From Bacteroidota bacterium (GTDB lineage Bacteria > Bacteroidota > Bacteroidia > NS11-12g > UBA955), in assembly GCA_025354385.1 (NCBI GenBank), contig JANXMZ010000059.1:106743-170742 (forward strand): a DNA stretch of 64,000 nucleotides. The letters run 5' to 3'. A program made the position numbers and the translations under genes. Every line of letters starts with the position of its first letter. The stretch's first letter is position 1. Of this stretch, positions 25,167 to 34,933 are shown piece by piece. The notes under the pieces are model-generated. The model was not told the origin of the DNA. It was given only the letters and a program-made list of their open reading frames with translations, and searched no databases.

Positions 25167-25221
25167 CATCAATAGCCCCGGGTAAAACCCAGGCTATTGA
25201 TGTTCGACCCCTTCAGGGTCG
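25167..25221. repeat. Paired palindromes (REP-like) between GH92 and atpG
   Basis: Two adjacent palindromes. CATCAATAGCC (25167-25177) pairs with GGCTATTGATG (25192-25202), with a further GGGT/ACCC core in the loop. CGACCC (25205-25210) pairs with GGGTCG (25216-25221). They sit in a 227-bp non-coding spacer and look like interspersed palindromic elements rather than a gene-specific site. A related TGACCC/GGGTCA palindrome occurs at 62806-62823. Confidence 0.6.
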
Positions 25222-25241
25222 AGTCAGGATAAAATCACAAA

Positions 25242-25270
25242 AAAACCATCCGCTTTTGACGAATGGTTTT
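25242..25270 (-). terminator. Terminator of the atp operon
   Basis: In the minus-strand transcript AAAACCAT pairs with ATGGTTTT (positions 25270-25263 and 25249-25242) followed by a T-rich run. It lies 20 bp after the atpG stop. Confidence 0.75.
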
Positions 25271-25290
25271 ATTAATTATTTTAGTTAGAA

Positions 25291-26166
25291 TTAACCGTTC
25301 AATGCGGCTGCACCACCCACGATTTCTGAAATCTCGTTAGTAATGGCAGCTTGTCTTGCACGGTTGTATTGCAATTTCAATTGTTTCAAAATCTCACCAG
25401 CATTATCGGTTGCTTTATCCATCGATATCATACGGGCACCATGCTCGCTAGCAAAGGAATCTAGTAAACTTCTATACAACTGTGTTTTTACAGCGCGAGG
25501 AATCAACTCTTCTAAAATCTCCACCTTATTTGGTTCAAACAAATAATCATTGGTTGTTGCTTTCTTTCCAACAGAAATACTAACAGGCAACATTTGATCA
25601 TTACTTACAATTTGAGTGGCTGCATTTTTGAATTTGTTATACACCACTTCCACCTGATTGTATTCACCAGAAAGGTATTTTTCTAAAATAAAATCTCCAA
25701 TCTGAAATACCGACTCTGCATTTAAATTTGCAAAAGTTTGAATAAAAGTAGTGTTTACTGGTAGGTTATATTTTCTTAATGACTCAAAACCTTTTTTACC
25801 CACGAACAACATTTCTACTTTATTCTTCTTCACTAATTCAGCATAATCGTTTTCAATTAAGATTTTCGTTCTTTTGATAACATTTGCATTGAATCCACCA
25901 CATAAGCCTCTATCACTAGTAACAACTACCAATAATACCTTTTCAACTTTTGGGGTTTTGAAGAATTTGGCTAATTTTTCATCATCAACACTATCCGCCA
26001 AATTTTGTAAAATACTGTTTAATTTATCTGCGTAAGGGCGCATTTGAAAAATTGCACTTTGTGCCTTTCTCAACTTTGTAGCCGATACCAATTTCATCGC
26101 TTTGGTGATCTGTTGCGTTGAAATGGTTGAACTGATTCTGCTTCTTACTTCTTTTAAATTAGCCAT
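25291..26166 (-). CDS. atpG: F0F1 ATP synthase subunit gamma
   Basis: The central rotor shaft of F1. 291 residues, with the N-terminal helix (LKEVRSRISSTISTQQITKAMK), the Rossmann-like middle (VVVTSDRGLCGGFNANV) and the C-terminal helix (KATDNAGEILKQLKLQYNRARQA, then ITNEISEIVGGA) that rotates inside the alpha3-beta3 ring. It is the last gene of the operon, 14 bp after atpA. The beta and epsilon genes (atpD, atpC) are absent from this cluster, as is usual in Bacteroidota, where they sit elsewhere on the chromosome. Confidence 0.97.
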   Translation of the reverse strand: MANLKEVRSRISSTISTQQITKAMKLVSATKLRKAQSAIFQMRPYADKLNSILQNLADSVDDEKLAKFFKTPKVEKVLLVVVTSDRGLCGGFNANVIKRTKILIENDYAELVKKNKVEMLFVGKKGFESLRKYNLPVNTTFIQTFANLNAESVFQIGDFILEKYLSGEYNQVEVVYNKFKNAATQIVSNDQMLPVSISVGKKATTNDYLFEPNKVEILEELIPRAVKTQLYRSLLDSFASEHGARMISMDKATDNAGEILKQLKLQYNRARQAAITNEISEIVGGAAALNG

Positions 26167-26180
26167 GTTTTATGAAAATA

Positions 26181-27764
<1,584 letters not shown>

Positions 27765-27772
27765 TTATATTA

Positions 27773-28312
27773 TTATGCGATGTTTAATTCTTTTTTAAGG
27801 TTTCTTAATTTTGCGGCAATGCTGCTGTCTAACAGATTGTCGCCAAACTTAATCACTAATCCGCCAATGATATCAGGATTAATGCTGGTGTGCAATTCAA
27901 TATCCCTTGCACCTGTTTTATCCATTACATATTTTTTAATACTCTGCAATGTGTTGTCATCTGCAGCAACTGCAGACTCAATATTTACTTTTTGAATTCC
28001 CTGATGCGCTCTGTAAGCAGTTAAAAAAGCCTCAGCAATATCAGCCAAAATATTTTCTCTGTTTTTAGAGCATACCAACACAATAAGGTTAAGTGTTAAG
28101 TTGTCGAAATTTTTGAAAATAGATTTCAGAGCTTCCAATTTTTGTGATGGTACAATAATAGGATTAGATAATACATTTCTAAGGTCTTTACTAGTTTGAC
28201 AGGTGTCAAAAAGGGTTTGGACATTGGCAGCTACTGCGGATAATTGATTATCTGCAATGGCTTGTTGTATCAGTGCTTGTGCGTATCTATTGGCTATTTT
28301 AATTTCTGACAT
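27773..28312 (-). CDS. atpH: F0F1 ATP synthase subunit delta
   Basis: Delta links the top of F1 to the b-subunit stalk. 179 residues, matching the family: N-terminal helical bundle (IANRYAQALIQQAIADNQ), and the conserved C-terminal segment PDIIGGLVIKFGDNLLDSSI before the last helix. It starts 4 bp after atpF and precedes atpA. Confidence 0.95.
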   Translation of the reverse strand: MSEIKIANRYAQALIQQAIADNQLSAVAANVQTLFDTCQTSKDLRNVLSNPIIVPSQKLEALKSIFKNFDNLTLNLIVLVCSKNRENILADIAEAFLTAYRAHQGIQKVNIESAVAADDNTLQSIKKYVMDKTGARDIELHTSINPDIIGGLVIKFGDNLLDSSIAAKLRNLKKELNIA

Positions 28313-28316
28313 TGAC

Positions 28317-28826
28317 TTAAGCGATAGCTTGTTGGTTGTTGTTCAGGTTATTTACTTGACTGGCAATAATAGCCTGTTGTTCTGCGCTATTAGACAATTG
28401 ATTTGATATCAATTTTTCGGCAATGTTTACAGATAAAGTGGCAACCTGACCTTTCAATTCTGCAATAGCACTTTGCTTTTGCTTATTTATTTCTTCTGTT
28501 GCTCTTTGAATCATGCGTTTGCCTTCTTCTTCAGCAGATTTTTTAGCTTCAGCAATGATGTTATCTTTCATTACTTTGGCCTCTTTCAAGATTTGGTCTC
28601 GCTCCTCACGGGCTTGTTTGTGCAAAGATTCGTTATCACTTTGCAATTTAGCCATTTGTTCGCGCGCATATTCAGCAGATTTTAAAGCTTCCTCTATAGA
28701 GTGCTCTCTTTCGTGCAATGCGGCTAAAATAGGCTTCCATGCGAATTTCTTTAATAGAAACAATAGTAATCCGAAGACTAATACCATCCAAAACGTGAGA
28801 CCTAAACCAGGTAATACTAAATCCAT
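28317..28826 (-). CDS. atpF: F0F1 ATP synthase subunit b
   Basis: The peripheral stalk subunit. I start at MDLVLPGLGLTFWMVLVFG (28826), 169 residues, because this puts the membrane helix at the N-terminus as in the family; the longer frame from 28874 runs through the atpE-atpF hairpin. After the single transmembrane helix comes a long charged coiled coil (WKPILAALHEREHSIEEALK, then EYAREQMAKLQSDNESLHKQ) up to a C-terminal delta-binding part. An 81-bp spacer with a stable hairpin separates it from atpE. Confidence 0.96.
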   Translation of the reverse strand: MDLVLPGLGLTFWMVLVFGLLLFLLKKFAWKPILAALHEREHSIEEALKSAEYAREQMAKLQSDNESLHKQAREERDQILKEAKVMKDNIIAEAKKSAEEEGKRMIQRATEEINKQKQSAIAELKGQVATLSVNIAEKLISNQLSNSAEQQAIIASQVNNLNNNQQAIA

Positions 28827-28852
28827 TTTTTTGTTTTTAAATTTGTTTTTTA

Positions 28853-28883
28853 AACAGGGGAAATGCGTTTGCACTCCCCTGTT
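28853..28883 (-). promoter_or_regulatory. Hairpin between atpE and atpF
   Basis: AACAGGGG (28853-28860) and CCCCTGTT (28876-28883) form an 8-bp GC-rich stem, with an inner TGC/GCA stem in the loop. On the transcribed strand no U-tract follows, so it is not a standard terminator. It lies 24 nt after the atpE stop. A role in mRNA processing or 3'-end stabilisation of atpE, whose product is needed in many copies, is plausible but inferred. Confidence 0.55.
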
Positions 28884-28907
28884 AGTTTTAATACCTTTCT
28901 GATATCC

Positions 28908-29183
<276 letters not shown>

Positions 29184-30401
29184 TTAATGATGATCTTCTG
29201 CGTGGTGGTGCTCTTCTACTGCCGCACCGATATATAAAGAGGTTAACAATGTGAATACATAAGCTTGAAGGAAAGCAACCAATAATTCAAGCACACTCAT
29301 GAACAAGGTGAATGCTACAGATAAAACTGAAGTACCATAACCTGCATACATATTTCTTTCACCGAATATGAAAATCAAACTAAAGAAACCAAGCATTATA
29401 ATGTGACCAGCAGTGATATTAGCAAATAAACGCAGCATCAACACAAAAGGCTTTAGTATTACACCGAATAATTCAATTGGAATCAACAAAATCCATAAGG
29501 CGATTGGCACATCTGGCATAAAAATATGTTTCCAATAATATTTGTTACCTGAAAAATTAACCACTATGAAAACGAATACAGCTAATATCATAGTAACGGC
29601 AATATTTCCGGTAAGGTTAGCGCCAAAAGGTGCAATTGGAATTAAGCCCAATAAATTATTGATAAATATAAAGAAGAATATTGTCAATAACATTGGCAAG
29701 AATTTAGAAGCGTGCTTTGCACCCACAGATGGCACCACCACTTCGTCTTTAATAAACAATATCAAAGGTTCTATCAAAGATTGTAAACCTTTAGGAGCCG
29801 AATTGCCTCTGTTTTTATACGATTTAGCAACGGTTAAGAAGACCAATAAAATAATAACCGCGCCTATTAACATAGCAAAAACATTTTTGGTAATGGAGAA
29901 ATCCATCGGTTGTTCATTGGTTACAACTTCTTTATCTCCAATTAAAATTGCACCACTAGCATCGGTTTTATATATATGCCCTTCGTGTAATTTGTAAAAA
30001 TTGCCTTTGCTTTCAACAGTTGCGTGGCCGTGTTTGAAAGCAGAGGACATGAACATGTGAACACCATTATCGTATATAATAACAGGCAATGGAATACTAA
30101 CAGCATGACCGTTGTAATCTAGAATATGCCAATCGTGTGCATCCTTAACGTGTTGAAGAATCATTTTACCCGGGTTAAAAACCTCGTGGCTTTCTGCGTG
30201 GGCATCCGGATGAGCATATTCTTCAGCATCTAATGAATCTGAAGTGGAAATATCTGCATTTTTTATTTCAGGCGTCTGATGGTTCACAGGCTCGTTCGCG
30301 AAGGAAAAAACAGGTGAAAAAAGCGTAAAAACAAAAATCAGAACAAATAATTGTAGTTTACTTAAAATTGAAAGTCCTTTATTTTCGGGCATCGTCACCA
30401 T
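29184..30401 (-). CDS. atpB: F0F1 ATP synthase subunit a, with N-terminal periplasmic extension
   Basis: Subunit a forms the ion half-channels against the c-ring. The C-terminal 220 residues have the essential Arg in KPFVLMLRLFANITAGH and the final helices ELLVAFLQAYVFTLLTSLY. In front is a signal-peptide-like segment (LSKLQLFVLIFVFTLFSPVF followed by SFA) and about 130 residues rich in His and acidic residues (HPDAHAESHEVF, HVKDAHDWHILDYNGH), the long form known in Bacteroidota. I start at ATG 30401 (MVTMPENKG); ATG 30392 is equally possible, while the TTG at 30455 is unlikely. It overlaps the AtpI-like gene by 23 bp. Confidence 0.95.
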   Translation of the reverse strand: MVTMPENKGLSILSKLQLFVLIFVFTLFSPVFSFANEPVNHQTPEIKNADISTSDSLDAEEYAHPDAHAESHEVFNPGKMILQHVKDAHDWHILDYNGHAVSIPLPVIIYDNGVHMFMSSAFKHGHATVESKGNFYKLHEGHIYKTDASGAILIGDKEVVTNEQPMDFSITKNVFAMLIGAVIILLVFLTVAKSYKNRGNSAPKGLQSLIEPLILFIKDEVVVPSVGAKHASKFLPMLLTIFFFIFINNLLGLIPIAPFGANLTGNIAVTMILAVFVFIVVNFSGNKYYWKHIFMPDVPIALWILLIPIELFGVILKPFVLMLRLFANITAGHIIMLGFFSLIFIFGERNMYAGYGTSVLSVAFTLFMSVLELLVAFLQAYVFTLLTSLYIGAAVEEHHHAEDHH

Positions 30402-30786
30402 TTTTATCTTTTTCTGAATTGGTGCGCAATTTAGAAAGGATAAATTGAATTTCAAAGCCTGTGTAAATAAAATATGTACAAAGCATAAAAACTACCGCAT
30501 ATTTATTTGCTACTGCACTCGCTTTTAGGTAGATAACTATAAAAATTAATGCTAAAATCATTTTCAATCCCATGGAACCAAAATAAATAGCGTTGAATTT
30601 AGACTGAGAAACATTAACAGCCCTTGAAATTTTTCTGATAGCATACAATGTATTTAACAAAGTAATGACGATGGCGACAAACATCCAACCTTTATCTGAC
30701 CATGAAAAATAGGCAGCTGGCAAAACGACAACAAGAACTGCTAAGGCAATTGTTACAAGTGGTATTCTATATTTTAAAGGGATCAT
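30379..30786 (-). CDS. Small four-helix membrane protein, AtpI-like position
   Basis: A 135-residue membrane protein with four predicted helices (IPLVTIALAVLVVVLPAAYF; WMFVAIVITLLNTLYAI; GLKMILALIFIVIYL; YAVVFMLCTYFIYTGFEIQF) and a charged C-terminal tail. The start at 30786 overlaps the atpZ stop (ATGA). Its place between atpZ and atpB and its topology match the ATP synthase protein I (UncI/AtpI) type, which helps c-ring assembly in other bacteria. I see no sequence motif strong enough to prove that, so the symbol is left empty. Confidence 0.75.
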   Translation of the reverse strand: MIPLKYRIPLVTIALAVLVVVLPAAYFSWSDKGWMFVAIVITLLNTLYAIRKISRAVNVSQSKFNAIYFGSMGLKMILALIFIVIYLKASAVANKYAVVFMLCTYFIYTGFEIQFILSKLRTNSEKDKNGDDARK

Positions 30787-30983
30787 CAGAGTTGTTTTAC
30801 AATATAATACATAGCGGCAAAAATACCGAGTAAAATTCCAATTACCGTAAACAAAGGAAATTTCACCCAATGAAAACCATCCAAATACTTTCCTCCAAAT
30901 GCTAAAACAGTAATAATGGCTGCCATTTGCAAACCTATAGATGAATACCTAGCATAGTCGGATAAGGGTGTTTTTTTTTGCAA
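30786..30983 (-). CDS. atpZ: AtpZ/AtpI family small membrane protein
   Basis: A 65-residue protein with two helices (GLQMAAIITVLAFGGKYLDG and FPLFTVIGILLGIFAAMYYI). The YARYSSIGLQM start and the K-x-LD-x5-W region between the helices are typical of AtpZ/AtpI family proteins, reported elsewhere to aid ATP synthase assembly or magnesium transport. No ATG is available: the frame opens with TTG at 30983, 4 nt after the bactofilin stop, followed at once by a run of nine A in the mRNA. Either TTG is the true start or an indel in the homopolymer hides one. Confidence 0.8.
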   Translation of the reverse strand: MQKKTPLSDYARYSSIGLQMAAIITVLAFGGKYLDGFHWVKFPLFTVIGILLGIFAAMYYIVKQL

Positions 30984-30987
30984 ATTA

Positions 30988-31362
30988 TTAACTGTTAGTA
31001 ACAGTAGCTGGCTTATTCATATAGCAGTTACCATTAAAAATAGCACCGCTTTCGATAATAATTTTAGATGTTTTAATATTGCCTATTATTTTGGCAGTTG
31101 CTCTCAAAAAAAGAGTTTCAGCAATCTCCACGTCACCTTCTATTTTGCCCGAAATATCTGCGCTTCGTGCAATAGTATTGCCAATAATCTCGGCACTGGC
31201 ACCCAAGGCAATTTTTGATTTTGAAATAACATTGCCGTGAATTTTACCGTCTACCCTCAGGTCGCCATCGGAGGTGATATCACCTTTAATAAGTGTTCCT
31301 GTGCCTACCATATTAAGGGCAGAACCTTGATTGTTGTCGGATTTGTTATTTTTATTGAGCAT
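30988..31362 (-). CDS. Bactofilin family cytoskeletal protein
   Basis: A 124-residue bactofilin, starting at MLNKNNK (31362). The core is the right-handed beta-helix repeat: GTGTLIKGDITSDGDLRVDG, IHGNVISKSKIALG, EIIGNTIARSADISG and IEGDVEIAETLFLR. Disordered tails flank it. Bactofilins polymerise without nucleotide and scaffold cell-wall enzymes, often together with M23 peptidases. Here the M23-fold gene lies 17 bp upstream, and atpZ follows 4 bp downstream, so the scaffold and the ATP synthase are co-transcribed. Confidence 0.9.
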   Translation of the reverse strand: MLNKNNKSDNNQGSALNMVGTGTLIKGDITSDGDLRVDGKIHGNVISKSKIALGASAEIIGNTIARSADISGKIEGDVEIAETLFLRATAKIIGNIKTSKIIIESGAIFNGNCYMNKPATVTNS

Positions 31363-31379
31363 ATGAAAGTGCAATAATA

Positions 31380-32288
31380 TTAAAAAGAAATATAATTAAG
31401 TGGATTTACAGCAACACCATTATGCCAAAGTTCAAATTTTAATCCCTTTACTTTCGATTTCGCATCCGTTTCTCCCACCAAAGAAATGGCTTCCCCAGCT
31501 TTTACAAAAGTTCCAACTTCCTTGTATAAAGTTGAATTTTGTTTATAGGTAGAAATCCAGTTATTTTGATGTTGAATACTAATAATATAACCAAACTCTG
31601 GCGACCAGCCATTGAATACAACAGTACCATCCATGGCTGCTTTCACGGTTTCTTCGGAATTGGTAATGATTTCGATATAGGGATTTTTGCCCGGGTTGAA
31701 TGAGGAGGATACTGTGCCGTTTACTGGAGTGAAAAATAAGAACTCACTTCCCAATAAATCTTGCTCTGGACTAAAATCAGCAACGCCATTGTTTACCATT
31801 GGCTTTTGTTTTTCTTCCTTTTGCTTGGCATTTTCTATGATGGCTTCTGCATTATTCACCCTATCACCATCCGCTTTTGTTTCATTGATAGACAGTTCAA
31901 CCGATCTACTTTTATCTGCTTTATAGGGCAAATCATAGGCCGTAACATCTTCTCCATTAATAATTTGTCGCATGGCCTTTTCTCTTTTTTCAGCCATAGA
32001 AAATTTATTTTCAAGATTATTCATTTTGTTCAAAACTTCATTTTTCATTTTTCCGTCAAAATTTTGAGCATACCCTGGCGCATAATCTTTTACCGAAGGA
32101 AACAAAGTATAAATACCCCAACTAATAAGTGAGAACAACAACAAACCTGCTGAAACCACTAATAAAACGTTCCCTGGAGAAAGGCTCAAAGAAGTCTTTT
32201 CCTGAAAATTTGTTTCATTTATTATCAGTAATCTGTATTTGTTTTTTAGCTTTAAAAGTAATTTTCTTTTCTCTTGTTTCTTTTCCAT
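31380..32288 (-). CDS. Membrane-anchored M23-fold protein with degenerate active site
   Basis: A 302-residue protein, started at MEKKQEKRKLL (32288). A cytoplasmic basic N-terminus is followed by one transmembrane helix (NVLLVVSAGLLLFSLISW, about 40-60), a coiled coil (MNNLENKFSMAEKREKAM) and a C-terminal M23/LytM domain (about 185-302). The fold signatures remain: VKAAMDGTVVFNG, IISIQHQNNWISTYKQN, VGTFVKAGEAISLVG, FELWHNGVAVNPLNYI. The zinc ligands are replaced: the H-x3-D site reads NPYIEII, the HxH sites read STYKQN and LKFELW. It is therefore probably not a peptidase but a regulator, as EnvC and NlpD are for amidases. First gene of the bactofilin-atp operon, 68 bp divergent from the PorW-like gene. 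Confidence 0.85.
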   Translation of the reverse strand: MEKKQEKRKLLLKLKNKYRLLIINETNFQEKTSLSLSPGNVLLVVSAGLLLFSLISWGIYTLFPSVKDYAPGYAQNFDGKMKNEVLNKMNNLENKFSMAEKREKAMRQIINGEDVTAYDLPYKADKSRSVELSINETKADGDRVNNAEAIIENAKQKEEKQKPMVNNGVADFSPEQDLLGSEFLFFTPVNGTVSSSFNPGKNPYIEIITNSEETVKAAMDGTVVFNGWSPEFGYIISIQHQNNWISTYKQNSTLYKEVGTFVKAGEAISLVGETDAKSKVKGLKFELWHNGVAVNPLNYISF

Positions 32289-32356
32289 GTCAAAAATGTG
32301 CTTGGCAAATAATAAATTTGCGTTTTCAAAGTTACATACAAATAAACAAGAAAAAT

Positions 32357-34924
32357 TTGAATCCTTTAAAATTAATAGCAATTATCCTAATAGGTTTAAC
32401 TGAACATCTGAATGCTCAGAGTTTCTTTTCCAAATTATGGCATAATTCCACTTCGCACTACAACTATTACTACAATGCTTCTGTGCTTATAACAGAGGTT
32501 CAAGATAATACCTTGCTGGCCTATAAAGATAACTTTAAAGATATACTTTCTCTTTACCCCATTGGCGATGAAGCATCCCTAAAAGGGAATGCCGCCAAAA
32601 TGGATGAGGTTTTAAAAAAATGTTCTCACATCATAGATAAGCATAGTCAGAGTAAATGGGTGGATGATAGTTACCTTCAAATGGGTAATGCCCAATTTTA
32701 CAAAGGCGATTTTTATGCAGCCATAGAAGTGTATGAATATGTTGCAGGTAATTATAAGAACACCATTGCTGGTGCAAAAGCGGAAATCAATTTATTAGTC
32801 ACTTATATTCAGTTAAAAAAATATGATGATGCAGAGGCTTTGTACACCAAGCTAAATAATAAAAAAGACTTTCCACTAAAATTAAAAAATGATTTAACAA
32901 TAGTGGGTGCTGCCATTAACATTAAACAAAAGAAATATCCTGTTGCCATTAAATTATTGGAAACTGCCTTGCCAAAGGTGAAGAATAAAAATAAAAAAAT
33001 TAGGTATAACTTTGTTTTAGCACAACTCTATATTCTTACAAAAAAGAACAACGATGCCATCGCGAAATACAAGAAGGTTATCAAACTAAATCCACCTTAC
33101 GAATTTGCTTTCAATGCCAAACTGAATATTGCAAAAGCCATTAATACCAAAAACAGAAACGAAGTAAGAAGTGCTATAACTAGTTTGAGAACCATGTTGA
33201 AAGACGATAAAAATATTGATTATTTTGATCAAATTTATTTCGAGTTGGGCAACTTGGAACTGGCCGATAAAAATGAATCGCAAGCCATTGCCGAATACAC
33301 TAATTGTTTAAGAAGTAAGGGCAACGACCCCAATATTAGGAGTCTTACTTACCTTGCGCTGGCCGATTTGTATTTCAAAAAACAAGATTATTTAAATGCC
33401 CAAGTTTACTATGATAGTAGTGCCCGCAGTACAGATAAAAATAATCCGGAATACGCCAACATCAATGCTAAAAATCAAATCCTCAATGAATTGATTAAAC
33501 ATTTATTGAACATTAAAGAAAAAGATAGTTTATTAAGATTGTCAGAAAATAAAAAGTTGTTGGAAAAAACTATTGACAATTTGATTAAGGAAGAAAAAAG
33601 GAAAGCGGAAGAACAAAAACAAACCGAAGAAAGGCAAAAAATTCAGCAGCAACTTCAGAGCCAAAATAATGCAGCGCCCTCGAGTACCACAAACTTTCCC
33701 TTTTACAATCAAACAGCGCGTGCAAAAGGGTTGCAAGACTTTCAGCGTATTTGGGGCAATAGAGAATTGGCGGAATATTGGGTAATAAGCAGTAATAAAA
33801 CGGCCTCACTCGAAAAGTTTAACAAGGGGCAGGAACAGGATGACCCCGGCAATGAAGAAAAAAGAAAATTGCTAGATGACATGCCCGATGAGCGCAAAAA
33901 ATATTATTTGAGCATCCCTTTCAGTTTGGAGGACAAGCAAAAAATGAAAGATGAAATTTCCGAATCCTATTTCCTCGGTGCTAATGTTTACTATCAAAGC
34001 TTGAAAGAAAATGACAAGGCAAAAAAAATGTTGGAAGAGCTATTGGTCCGTTTTCCTAAAAGTAAATACGAATTGAATACATGGTACCTATTGGCCAAAA
34101 TCAATAAAGAGCAAGGTAAAATGGATAAGTATGAATATTACACTGAACTCATCAGAAAGGCAGACCCTAAAAGTAATTTCCTAAATGTATTGGATGCAAA
34201 AGATTCGACAGAACAAAAGGTGGTGACGGAAAAAGCGGATGATGAAATTGAATTACTATACGAAAAAGCTTACAATGCCTATAAGGCTAAAAACTTTGTA
34301 GAAGTAATGCGTTTGAAAAAAGAAAATGATTTGAATTTTACGGGTAATCCTTTACAAGTTAATTTTGATTATTTAGAAGCTCTTACCATTGGTGAGCAGG
34401 GAAATTTGGATGAATTTGAGAAAAAACTACAAGCCATTGTAGACAATTATCCTCAAACAGATATTGGAAAAAATGCTAGCAGTACACTTCAAATTTTAAA
34501 AGCCAGAAAATCTAAAACAGAAGTAAAATCTGAGAATACCTCCGACACAAAGAGTATTTATAAATACGATGAAAATGCCCCTCATTTTTACATGTTGGTT
34601 GTGCCGCAGAATTCAAATACAACTCAAGTCAAAACTATACTTAGCAACTTCAATAAAAATCAATTTGGCATGGCAGATTTACAAATTACCTCCAGCCTAA
34701 TTGGCACAGAATACCAAATTATAATTGTTAATAATTTCAGCAATCTTGCGCAAGCCAAAGATTATATTGCTCAGATAAAAAACAATACCGCTTTATTTGC
34801 CGAGTTAAAAGACAATCAGCTTTTTCAAAACTTCCTCATCAGTCAGGATAACTTTAGCACCCTGATAACAGATAAAAAATTAGACCCCTATTCACAGTTT
34901 TTTAAATCTTCGTATCCCAATTAA
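32357..34924 (+). CDS. TPR protein resembling type IX secretion component PorW/SprE
   Basis: An 855-residue periplasmic or outer-membrane-associated protein. The TTG start at 32357 gives a clean signal peptide (LIAIILIGLTEHLNAQ); the frame further upstream is antisense to the M23 gene. After WHNSTSHYNYYYNASVLI and WVDDSYLQMGNAQFYKGDFY come TPR-like helical repeats (to about 400), a Lys/Glu/Gln-rich coiled coil, a second TPR group (SYFLGANVYYQSLKENDKAK), and a SPOR-like C-terminal region (FYMLVVPQNSN; FLISQDNFSTLI). These blocks are those I associate with SprE/PorW, needed for T9SS secretion and gliding. SprE is described as a lipoprotein; no lipobox Cys is visible here. The gene is 9 bp upstream of PBP1A. 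Confidence 0.75.
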   Translation: MNPLKLIAIILIGLTEHLNAQSFFSKLWHNSTSHYNYYYNASVLITEVQDNTLLAYKDNFKDILSLYPIGDEASLKGNAAKMDEVLKKCSHIIDKHSQSKWVDDSYLQMGNAQFYKGDFYAAIEVYEYVAGNYKNTIAGAKAEINLLVTYIQLKKYDDAEALYTKLNNKKDFPLKLKNDLTIVGAAINIKQKKYPVAIKLLETALPKVKNKNKKIRYNFVLAQLYILTKKNNDAIAKYKKVIKLNPPYEFAFNAKLNIAKAINTKNRNEVRSAITSLRTMLKDDKNIDYFDQIYFELGNLELADKNESQAIAEYTNCLRSKGNDPNIRSLTYLALADLYFKKQDYLNAQVYYDSSARSTDKNNPEYANINAKNQILNELIKHLLNIKEKDSLLRLSENKKLLEKTIDNLIKEEKRKAEEQKQTEERQKIQQQLQSQNNAAPSSTTNFPFYNQTARAKGLQDFQRIWGNRELAEYWVISSNKTASLEKFNKGQEQDDPGNEEKRKLLDDMPDERKKYYLSIPFSLEDKQKMKDEISESYFLGANVYYQSLKENDKAKKMLEELLVRFPKSKYELNTWYLLAKINKEQGKMDKYEYYTELIRKADPKSNFLNVLDAKDSTEQKVVTEKADDEIELLYEKAYNAYKAKNFVEVMRLKKENDLNFTGNPLQVNFDYLEALTIGEQGNLDEFEKKLQAIVDNYPQTDIGKNASSTLQILKARKSKTEVKSENTSDTKSIYKYDENAPHFYMLVVPQNSNTTQVKTILSNFNKNQFGMADLQITSSLIGTEYQIIIVNNFSNLAQAKDYIAQIKNNTALFAELKDNQLFQNFLISQDNFSTLITDKKLDPYSQFFKSSYPN

Positions 34925-34933
34925 ACTACAACA

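Noticed and set aside
25201..25221. TTCGACC resembling a tRNA T-loop
   Set aside because: It belongs to a simple CGACCC/GGGTCG palindrome; no anticodon arm, acceptor stem or D-loop is present.
28827..28874. Extended start for atpF
   Set aside because: The extra residues come from the hairpin and A-rich spacer; the family N-terminus and membrane helix begin at 28826.
32129..32356. N-terminal extension of the PorW/SprE-like frame to an upstream ATG
   Set aside because: It is antisense to the M23-fold gene start and lies outside the signal peptide; the TTG at 32357 gives a proper signal sequence.
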